A stretch of 13,329 nucleotides of DNA from Planctomycetota bacterium (GTDB lineage: Bacteria > Planctomycetota > PUPC01). The translations under genes were made by a program, and so were the position numbers. The notes under the pieces are model-generated. The model was given only the letters and a program-made list of their open reading frames with translations. It made no database searches and was not told the origin of the DNA. Shown here in pieces: positions 8,927 through 13,329 of this stretch. Each line of letters opens with the position of its first letter. The first letter of the stretch is position 1. The stretch spans positions 1 through 13,329 of the forward strand of contig PWKM01000051.1 in the NCBI GenBank assembly GCA_003559755.1. The letters are read 5' to 3'.

Positions 8927-9394
8927 TCAGGTCAGGTCGATGGCCACGGCAACTTCGTCGCAGTCGGGAAACTTCGGACACTTGATGCAGTCGGCCCAGA
9001 CTTTATGGGGCAGCTCCGCCTTGTCCACCTCGCGGAACCCCAGCCGGGCGAAGAACTCGGGACGATAGGTCAGGGCGAATACCCGGCCGATCCCCAGCTC
9101 GCGGGCCTCGTCCAGACACGCCTCGACCAGCCGCCGGCCCAGGCCGCGGCCACGCTCGACCTCGACCACGGCGAGGGACCGGACCTCGGCGAGGTCCTCC
9201 CAGATGATGTGCAGGCAGCAGCAGCCGAGCAGGCCGTCCTCGGTGCCGGACGACACGTCCGGGGCCACGGTGAAATCCCGCAGGTTGTCGTACAGGTTGC
9301 TCAACGATTGCGCCAGCATCTGGCCTTCGCCGGCAAACTGGTTGACCAGGCGGTGGATATCCTTGACGTCGGCGAGCCGGGCCTTTCGAACCAT
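8927..9394 (-). CDS. argA: GNAT acetyltransferase, probable short N-acetylglutamate synthase
   Basis: The 155-aa protein is a single GNAT domain. The acetyl-CoA loop is RGRGLG (81-86), preceded by the beta-4 strand EVRSLAVV. The C-terminal part carries YRPEFFARLGF and a cysteine-containing end, PHKVWADCIKCP followed by KFPDCDEVA (cysteines 136, 139, 145). That ending is typical of the short ArgA-type N-acetylglutamate synthases of actinobacteria and several other phyla, which lack the amino acid kinase domain of the classical enzyme. The role would be acetyl transfer from acetyl-CoA to glutamate at the start of arginine synthesis. GGAGG lies eight bases before the ATG. The aminotransferase stop is three bases upstream. 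A different acyl acceptor cannot be excluded from sequence alone. Confidence 0.82.
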   Translation of the reverse strand: MVRKARLADVKDIHRLVNQFAGEGQMLAQSLSNLYDNLRDFTVAPDVSSGTEDGLLGCCCLHIIWEDLAEVRSLAVVEVERGRGLGRRLVEACLDEARELGIGRVFALTYRPEFFARLGFREVDKAELPHKVWADCIKCPKFPDCDEVAVAIDLT

Positions 9395-9397
9395 CGG

Positions 9398-10534
9398 TCA
9401 GCCCTCCAGAAATACCGACTCGGCGGCCCGCACACCGGCCCCCAGTTCGATTTCGTGCCCGGCACGGCTCAGCCCCATCTCGAGGGCCGACAGTGCGATG
9501 ATCACGTCGAACCGGCCGGCGTAGCCCATCGTGCTCACCCGTAGGATCTTGCCCTTGGCATGCGCCTGTCCGCCGGCGAACTTCACCCCGTCGGTCGCCT
9601 CGATGTCGGCCAGCAGGGCCTGTCCGTCGATCCCCTCCGGGACACGAATCCCGGTGACACAGTCGGCGGGATGCCGGGAGAAAAGCTCGAGCCCCAGGGC
9701 CTGGACACCGGCCCGCATCGCACGGCCCAACCGGGCGTGACGGGCCCACACGGCCTCCACTCCTTCCTCCGATATCTGGCGGAGCGAGTGGAGCAGCCCC
9801 TCGACCAGGGGGACCGGTGCGGTGAACGGGGTCGAACTCTTGTCGGCGGCCGCCTTTGCCGCCTTGAGGTCCAGATAGAACACGGGGGCGTGAGCGGCCT
9901 GAACCTGTTCCATCGCCCGTGCCCCGGCGGCCACGACGGCAAGGCCGGGCGGCATCATCAGCGCCTTCTGACTGCCCACGGCCACCAGATCGACATTCCA
10001 GGCGTCCATGCGGAACTCCAGGGCGCCGACCCCCGAGACGCCGTCCACGATGAGCAGGACATCCCGGTCCCGGGTGACCTGCCCGATCGCCTCGACATCG
10101 GTGACCGTGGCGGTCGAGGTCTCGCAGAGTTGGACGCAAACCGCCTTCACTCCGGGCGACTCGTCGAGCAGCCGGGCGACTTCGGCCGCGTCTGGGGCGT
10201 CGCCCCACTCGATGTCCAGATGCACAGGGCTGACCCCGAACGCCTCACAGATGTTGCTCCACCGTTCGCCGAACTTACCGCCGCGCACGCAGAGTGCGCG
10301 GTCGCCTCTGCCCAGCGTGTTCGCGATGCATGCCTCCATCGCCCCCGTGCCCGTGGCGGCCATCACGAAGACATCGCCCGATGACTGCAGAAGGGCCTTG
10401 AGCAGGCAAGTCACCTCGTCGAGGGTCGCTTTGAAACGGTCGGTTAGATGGTGATAGACCGGTCTGGCCAGTTCGAGACTGGTATCGGGCGGGACGGGTG
10501 TCGGCCCGGGCGTCATCAGATAGGTTTTCTTCAT
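9398..10534 (-). CDS. Class V PLP aminotransferase, alanine-glyoxylate / serine-pyruvate type
   Basis: The 378-aa length and motifs fit the class V aminotransferase family that contains alanine-glyoxylate and serine-pyruvate aminotransferases and similar bacterial enzymes. Visible are the N-terminal MTPGPTPVPP motif, the phosphate-binding ATGTGAMEA (60-68), the cofactor-ring aspartate D164 in LLIVDGVSGVGALEF, the Schiff-base lysine K190 in VAVGSQKALMMPPGL, TPFT (235-238), and a C-terminal arginine in LRVSTMGY that usually binds the substrate carboxylate. Substrate specificity varies widely in this family (alanine, serine, aspartate, glyoxylate, pyruvate), so I give no symbol. It is the first gene of the operon with argA, DUF502 and hisB. 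Its leader of about 110 bases carries a hairpin. The ribosome-binding site is weaker than its neighbours' (AGAGG about ten bases from the ATG). Confidence 0.92.
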   Translation of the reverse strand: MKKTYLMTPGPTPVPPDTSLELARPVYHHLTDRFKATLDEVTCLLKALLQSSGDVFVMAATGTGAMEACIANTLGRGDRALCVRGGKFGERWSNICEAFGVSPVHLDIEWGDAPDAAEVARLLDESPGVKAVCVQLCETSTATVTDVEAIGQVTRDRDVLLIVDGVSGVGALEFRMDAWNVDLVAVGSQKALMMPPGLAVVAAGARAMEQVQAAHAPVFYLDLKAAKAAADKSSTPFTAPVPLVEGLLHSLRQISEEGVEAVWARHARLGRAMRAGVQALGLELFSRHPADCVTGIRVPEGIDGQALLADIEATDGVKFAGGQAHAKGKILRVSTMGYAGRFDVIIALSALEMGLSRAGHEIELGAGVRAAESVFLEG

Positions 10535-10620
10535 TCTGTTATGGCCTCTTCAGGAATCGACGTCCACAAATGGCCCTCGGCAGATGGAATAACGAAACTG
10601 CAGGGCGCAGGCGGCTGGCC

Positions 10621-10642
10621 GCTCAGCTCGAAAGCGCTGAGC
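10621..10642 (-). promoter_or_regulatory. Hairpin at the predicted 5' end of the aminotransferase mRNA
   Basis: A perfect 7-bp inverted repeat (GCTCAGC / GCTGAGC) closes an 8-base loop. It begins only a few bases after the expected transcription start (about 10645), about 90 bases before the start codon. There is no U-run, so it is not a terminator. A 5'-end hairpin of this kind can protect mRNA from decay. The function is inference. Confidence 0.4.
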
Positions 10643-10651
10643 TTGGGATGT

Positions 10652-10679
10652 ATTCTACCAGTGTTACCGCCATGGTCAA
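10652..10679 (-). promoter_or_regulatory. Promoter of the aminotransferase-argA-DUF502-hisB operon
   Basis: On the minus strand TTGACC (10679-10674) is followed after 16 bases by TAGAAT (10657-10652), which is preceded by TGG and so forms an extended -10 element. Transcription would start near 10645. It lies downstream of the protease terminator, so the metabolic operon has its own start. Found by eye. Confidence 0.62.
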
Positions 10680-10850
10680 CCTGATGGTATCGCCCGAAGT
10701 GCCCCAAAACTCCGCGAGATATTGCGGGGAGCGTTACCGCTTTGATCCGATACGCGACAGGAAAGTCGAGTTGTGGTCGGGGCAGGGGGCTTTCCTCCAC
10801 CGATCGGGCACTCGGCCCGGTCCAGGGTGTCGTATCGAGGCGGATAAACG

Positions 10851-10879
10851 AAAAAAAGAGCCCGGGCGATCGCCGGGCT
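10851..10879 (-). terminator. Intrinsic terminator of the protease/RNA-array transcript
   Basis: On the minus strand AGCCCGG and CCGGGCT form a perfect 7-bp stem around a 7-base loop. One C and then seven T (10857-10851) follow. This is a textbook Rho-independent terminator for minus-strand transcription. Read on the plus strand the T-run is absent, so it works in one direction only. It ends the transcript that includes the protease and the hairpin array, about 380 bases after the protease stop codon. Confidence 0.92.
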
Positions 10880-10926
10880 TATCGATTGCAGTGCCTGATG
10901 CCGTGCGGCTTTCTTTATGACATTCT

Positions 10927-11036
10927 CGCCGGAATACCCCGGCAGTTTGTTTTCGTTCGGGGCGATCCCGGCCAGATCGCCCCGAGGGCCGTCCTGCCTA
11001 CACCGGCGGACGGCCATTTCCGAGCATCTATTGCCT
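10927..11036 (-). repeat. Array unit 3 (nearest the terminator)
   Basis: B3 (10987-11015) has 8 perfect outer pairs, a one-base bulge, three inner pairs and a 6-base loop. A3 (10957-10985) is an 11-bp perfect stem with the conserved 7-base loop. C3 (10927-10944) is the weakest: five Watson-Crick pairs plus one flanking minus-strand U-G pair. The unit ends about 48 bases before the terminator stem. Confidence 0.72.
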
Positions 11037-11148
11037 GCGCCGGCTGTTGGCCGACGCTTGGTGTTCGACGGGGTGACTCCGGCCAAGCCACCCCGTGAGC
11101 TGCCTCCCAACACAGGAAGCAGCCCTTTTCAGACATCTATATGTGCCT
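11037..11148 (-). repeat. Array unit 2 (diverged sequence, conserved fold)
   Basis: A2 (11068-11096) is an 11-bp stem with one minus-strand G-U pair (11076/11088). B2 (11097-11125) is an 11-bp stem with two minus-strand G-U pairs (11098/11124 and 11104/11118). C2 (11037-11057) is an 8-bp stem with one U-G pair (11040/11054). Most stem bases differ from units 1 and 3, while the A loop and the linker motif ATAGATG are kept. Confidence 0.72.
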
Positions 11149-11258
11149 CCGCCGGGATACTGCCCGACGGCTGGTCTTCGTTCGGGGCGATCCCGGCCAG
11201 ATCGCCCCGAGGGCCGTCCTGCCTACGCTGGCGGACGTCCGTTTCATCCATCCGATTG
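11149..11258 (-). repeat. Array unit 1 (adjacent to protease stop)
   Basis: Hairpin B1 (11212-11240) has 8 outer pairs with one mismatch (11214/11238), a one-base bulge and three inner pairs. A1 (11182-11210) is an 11-bp perfect stem. C1 (11149-11170) is an 8-bp stem with one minus-strand U-G pair (11067 is not part of it; the wobble is 11152/11167). Bases 11177-11226 are identical to 10952-11001 of unit 3. Confidence 0.72.
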
Positions 11259-12704
11259 TCAATTCTCGCTCTTGAGGACGACGAAGCGAGACTGGTCTTC
11301 TACGACGACGAGCAGGAGCACGCCCCGTTGCAGATCAGCGTCTCTCAGGGCGGTCCTGAATTCCGACGCGGTGGCGACCGGCTGCCGGTTGACCTGGAGA
11401 ATGATGGCTCCCGGCTCGATTCCCTGTTCGGCGGCCGGGCTGCCGGGCTGGATGGCGGTCACGACGACGCCCTTTTCTTGCTCGGTTCCGAGCCGTTCGG
11501 CCAACTCGGGATTGAGCGTTCGCACCGACATGCCCAGTTCCTCGGTAGTCGTTTCGCCGCGAGCCTGGGCCATCACGTCATCGGTGAGTTGCCCGATTGT
11601 AGCGGTACGGGCCTTGCGCTCACCGTCTTTTATGATCACAAGCTCGACTTCGGTGCCCGGTTGGATCGCGGCCACCGTGTTCCGTAGTGTCGAGACGTTC
11701 GGGATTTCTTTGCCGTCGAATTCGACGATGATGTCGCCCGGCTCCAGCCCGGCCTCGGCCGCCGGGGTACCGTCGAAAATCTGTGTGACCAGGGCGCCGT
11801 TGGGCCGGTCGAGGCCGAACTGCTCGGCCATGTCCGAGGTGAGGTCCTGGATTCCGACGCCGAGCCAGCCGCGGGTGACCTCGCCGGTCTCGATCAGTTG
11901 TGTGGCGATGTGGCTGGCCATGTTGACGGGGATGGCGAACCCGACCCCGACGGACCCGCCGGTGCGTGAGGCGATGGCGGTGTTGACTCCGACGACCCTG
12001 CCCCGCACGTCGACGAGCGGGCCGCCCGAGTTGCCGCGGTTGATAGCCGCGTCGGTCTGGATGAAATCCTCGTAGTCCTCGATGCCCAGGTCGCCCCGGC
12101 CCTTGGCCGAGATGATCCCGGAGCTAACCGTCTGGCGCAGGCCGAACGGCGACCCGATGGCAAGCACGAACTCGCCGACCTCGACCTCGTCGGAGTCCCC
12201 GAGCTCGGCGGCCTTGAGATCGGGCGCGTCGATCTTGATCACCGCGATATCCGTCTGCTGATCGGCCCCCACCACGGTGGCCTCATACTCGCGGTCGTCG
12301 GCGAGTTGGACCTTGATGTCTTCCGCGCCGGCGATCACGTGGTTGTTGGTGATGATGTGTCCCTCGTCGGCGTTCACGATGAAACCGGAGCCGAGTCCTC
12401 GCCTGCGGAACTCCCGCTGAGGCCCGTCTCCTTCGTCGGGCTGCTCCCGCCGGGGCTGCGGAGCAAACGGGCCGAAATCGAACGGGAGTCCGGGGATGCC
12501 GGGAATTTCGTCTCTTCGGACGACGTGGGTTGTATAAACGCTTACGACGGTGGGCTTGACTTGTGTGGCCGTTCTGGAGATGGCCCGGCTCAGCGCCTGC
12601 AGGACCTGCGCATCTGCGGCCTCGTCTGCCCGGGCCGGAAATACGGGTAGCAGAAGCATCGCCAGGAGGACAGTCGCCAGTGACCACAAATGCTTTTTTC
12701 GCAT
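11259..12704 (-). CDS. degQ: HtrA/Deg-family periplasmic serine protease with two PDZ domains
   Basis: Of the in-frame starts, the ATG at 12704 is chosen because AGGAGG lies five bases upstream and the product then begins with a signal peptide: basic MRKK, a hydrophobic core to about residue 22, and likely cleavage after A26 (FPARA). The 481-aa protein has a trypsin-like domain with the catalytic triad H122 (ITNNHVIAG), D152 (QQTDIAVIKI) and S226 (NRGNSGGPL), then PDZ1 at about 279-370 and PDZ2 at about 385-478. A Q-linker rich in Pro, Arg and Glu (about 70-102) takes the place of the longer LA loop of E. coli DegP. The enzyme should degrade or refold misfolded envelope proteins. The symbol is a family-level choice between DegQ, DegP and MucD. 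The gene follows a zinc-ribbon gene after 64 bases containing a strong hairpin, and its 3' region carries a tandem structured RNA array and then a terminator. Confidence 0.94.
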   Translation of the reverse strand: MRKKHLWSLATVLLAMLLLPVFPARADEAADAQVLQALSRAISRTATQVKPTVVSVYTTHVVRRDEIPGIPGLPFDFGPFAPQPRREQPDEGDGPQREFRRRGLGSGFIVNADEGHIITNNHVIAGAEDIKVQLADDREYEATVVGADQQTDIAVIKIDAPDLKAAELGDSDEVEVGEFVLAIGSPFGLRQTVSSGIISAKGRGDLGIEDYEDFIQTDAAINRGNSGGPLVDVRGRVVGVNTAIASRTGGSVGVGFAIPVNMASHIATQLIETGEVTRGWLGVGIQDLTSDMAEQFGLDRPNGALVTQIFDGTPAAEAGLEPGDIIVEFDGKEIPNVSTLRNTVAAIQPGTEVELVIIKDGERKARTATIGQLTDDVMAQARGETTTEELGMSVRTLNPELAERLGTEQEKGVVVTAIQPGSPAAEQGIEPGAIILQVNRQPVATASEFRTALRDADLQRGVLLLVVVEDQSRFVVLKSEN

Positions 12705-12722
12705 GTAGTCCTCCTGTGTGAG

Positions 12723-12752
12723 CCCCGGCGGCACCGAAAAGTACCACCGGGG
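12723..12752 (-). promoter_or_regulatory. 12-bp RNA hairpin just upstream of the protease ribosome-binding site
   Basis: In minus-strand RNA the stretch folds into a 12-bp stem with a 6-base UUUUCG loop. It includes two G-U pairs that would be A-C mismatches on the other strand, so it is an RNA feature of the protease transcript. It ends seven bases before the AGGAGG of the protease. No U-run follows, so it is not a terminator. Possible roles are RNA processing between the cistrons, stability, or control of ribosome access. Confidence 0.6.
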
Positions 12753-12768
12753 AGGGTTCAGTCTTTGA

Positions 12769-12972
12769 TTACCATTCGTCGTCAAAGCCGCTCTGGCGCA
12801 CGACGGAGTTGTACTCGCGCGAGATACGGCCCATCCTGCCTCCGACTTCGCGGTTGCGCCGCTGGCATCGGCGGCAAAGGCGATGGTATATGTCGGTATG
12901 AATCGGCCTGCCACAACGCAGGCAATTCATCCATTTCTTCTCTGGCTGCCTAGGGTCTTTTCGGATAGCCAT
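12769..12972 (-). CDS. Small zinc-ribbon protein, 67 aa, unknown function
   Basis: The ATG at 12972 is preceded by AGGAG at eight bases. An in-frame ATG at 13029 would add 19 residues but has no ribosome-binding site and overlaps the preceding small ORF. The product is highly basic and carries C-x2-C-x12-C-x2-C (NCLRCGRPI ... RLCRRCQRRN, about residues 17-36), which can hold one zinc ion. It then ends in a basic, probably helical tail (RMGRISREYNSVVRQSGFDD). Proteins of this size and make-up often bind nucleic acid or other proteins, but I do not recognise a named family. It is the gene directly before the protease in the sigma-54 transcript. Confidence 0.75.
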   Translation of the reverse strand: MAIRKDPRQPEKKWMNCLRCGRPIHTDIYHRLCRRCQRRNREVGGRMGRISREYNSVVRQSGFDDEW

Positions 12973-13117
12973 CGTGACATCTCCTTTCTTTGTCTCCCAC
13001 AGCGCTATTCGGCCTCGGGTGAAGGTCAAACACCGCCAGCCCCCAGATCTGACGGCCCCCTCGGCGAACCAAGTGGGCTTCTTTCTTACGATGTCGGATC
13101 AGTTGTTGTGTTTTCAT
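12950..13117 (-). CDS. Possible 55-aa basic small protein, first ORF of the sigma-54 transcript
   Basis: The minus strand has ATG at 13117, with a strong GGAGG (13123-13127) five bases upstream, and a frame of 55 codons to a TAG at 12950-12952. The product begins MKTQQLIRHRKKEAHLVRRG, is rich in Arg, Lys and His, and has no membrane segment or known motif. It overlaps the zinc-ribbon gene by 23 bases, so that gene's AGGAG and ATG lie inside it and termination here could feed translation there. The good ribosome-binding site and position as the first ORF after the promoter support it. The lack of a recognisable domain leaves open that it is a short leader ORF translated only to couple the next gene. 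Confidence 0.5.
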   Translation of the reverse strand: MKTQQLIRHRKKEAHLVRRGGRQIWGLAVFDLHPRPNSAVGDKERRCHDGYPKRP

Positions 13118-13159
13118 ATCCACCTCCAACGGCCGCTTGCCCGCCTGTTACGCCCCGAA

Positions 13160-13232
13160 CCGGCCTTTATGGCCGGGGGTTCCGGCCGGGGCCGACAAGG
13201 CGGTCGGCCCGATGTCGGCCTCTGCAGCCGAC
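13160..13232 (-). promoter_or_regulatory. Three GC-rich hairpins in the leader of the sigma-54 transcript
   Basis: Three perfect inverted repeats follow each other: CCGGCC/GGCCGG with a 5-base loop (13160-13176), GGGCCGAC/GTCGGCCC with a 6-base loop (13189-13210), and GTCGGC/GCCGAC with a 7-base loop (13214-13232). None is followed by a T-run on either strand, so they are not terminators. They occupy the middle of a leader of about 175 bases between the promoter and the first ribosome-binding site. In such GC-rich DNA some hairpins occur by chance, but three in a row within 73 bases suggest a structured leader. Confidence 0.45.
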
Positions 13233-13293
13233 GGTTCTGCTCGATCCCGGACGGCCCATTCGGCCGCCCTCATCGAGTTTCGCTTGTCAATCA

Positions 13294-13306
13294 CAGTATA
13301 ATACTG
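13294..13306. promoter_or_regulatory. 13-bp inverted repeat containing a plus-strand TATAAT
   Basis: CAGTAT-A-ATACTG is a perfect inverted repeat with a one-base centre. It overlaps the region between the -12 element of the sigma-54 promoter and its expected start site. On the plus strand it contains TATAAT, without a clear -35 element at the right distance. It could be an operator or part of a divergent promoter. Confidence 0.35.
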
Positions 13307-13320
13307 CAAATAGCGTGCCA
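13305..13320 (-). promoter_or_regulatory. Sigma-54 (-24/-12) promoter of the zinc-ribbon/protease transcript
   Basis: On the minus strand the sequence TGGCACGCTATTTGCA matches the sigma-54 consensus TGGCAC-N5-TTGCA at every conserved position. The invariant GG (-24) and GC (-12) are separated by exactly 10 bases. Transcription would start near 13294, about 177 bases before the first small ORF. Such promoters need an AAA+ activator of the NtrC type bound upstream. That upstream region lies beyond the window edge. A GTGCC/GGCAC inverted repeat (13315-13329) overlaps the -24 side. Confidence 0.82.
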
Positions 13321-13329
13321 TACCGGCAC

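Larger units (their letters stand above)
10927..11258 (-). ncRNA. Three-unit tandem structured RNA array in the protease 3' region
   Basis: The 380 bases between the protease stop and its terminator contain no convincing gene but three consecutive units of 110, 112 and 110 bases. Each unit, read on the minus strand, has a short linker followed by hairpins B, A and C. The linker carries GATG and GAAA motifs in all three. The A hairpins lie at 11182-11210, 11068-11096 and 10957-10985; B at 11212-11240, 11097-11125 and 10987-11015; C at 11149-11170, 11037-11057 and 10927-10944. The middle unit differs in sequence from the other two but keeps the pairing. Its A stem has four double compensatory changes, and the 7-base A loop (TGGCCGG) is unchanged. 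Inside the stems the non-Watson-Crick pairs are almost all G-U in minus-strand RNA and would be A-C mismatches in plus-strand RNA, so the minus strand is the RNA. I recognise no known RNA family. It may be a 3'-UTR element, a source of small RNA, or a regulatory array. Confidence 0.75.

Noticed and set aside
10701..10732. Weak hairpin followed by TTTT upstream of the aminotransferase promoter
   Set aside because: The stem has unpaired bases and only four T. It is much weaker than the terminator at 10851-10879, so it was not called.
10676..11113. 145-codon minus-strand frame and overlapping plus-strand frames between the protease and the aminotransferase
   Set aside because: They run through the repeat array and the terminator. 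Their products are low-complexity, and the constraint seen there is on RNA pairing rather than on codons.
10927..11258. CRISPR array or mobile-element repeat
   Set aside because: Units of about 110 bases with internal hairpins, no short identical repeats with unique spacers, no cas genes, no transposase and no target-site duplication.
12705..12914. N-terminal extension of the protease by 70 residues
   Set aside because: The extension overlaps the zinc-ribbon gene and puts the signal peptide inside the protein. The ATG at 12704 has AGGAGG at five bases.

Overview
The window comes from a GC-rich Gram-negative-type bacterium. Evidence includes a HtrA protease with a signal peptide, a sigma-54 activator and good Shine-Dalgarno sites. 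Nothing fixes the phylum. Planctomycetota or a deltaproteobacterial-type lineage would fit the short ArgA-type acetyltransferase and the TPR-rich signalling operon, but this is a guess. There are no rRNA or tRNA genes, CRISPR arrays, transposases or phage genes. All genes lie on the minus strand, so the window reads from high to low coordinates.

Unit A (about 13320 to 10851): a near-consensus sigma-54 promoter, a hairpin-rich leader, a possible 55-codon ORF, a 67-aa zinc-ribbon protein, a 12-bp hairpin just before the next ribosome-binding site, and a HtrA/Deg protease with signal peptide and two PDZ domains. Directly after the protease stop codon lies a three-unit tandem array of about 110 bp per unit. 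Each unit folds into three hairpins, and the pairing is kept by compensatory changes and by G-U wobbles that work only in minus-strand RNA. A strong intrinsic terminator follows. This array is the most unusual element in the window.

Unit B (about 10679 to 7629): its own extended -10 promoter, then a class V aminotransferase, an ArgA-type GNAT acetyltransferase, a DUF502 membrane protein that starts with TTG, and HisB. Gaps are 3, 12 and 2 bases, so this is a tight metabolic operon (amino acid metabolism, arginine, histidine) with an embedded membrane protein.

Unit C (about 7535 to 1 and beyond): a sigma-70-type promoter with 17-bp spacing, then a soluble GAF-PAS histidine kinase, an NtrC-family sigma-54 response regulator, and two large membrane-anchored TPR proteins with overlapping start and stop codons. 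The second TPR protein runs off the window.

A testable link is that the unit C regulator, which keeps the GAFTGA loop that contacts sigma-54, drives the only sigma-54 promoter I found here, that of the protease unit. This is inference from proximity and family only.
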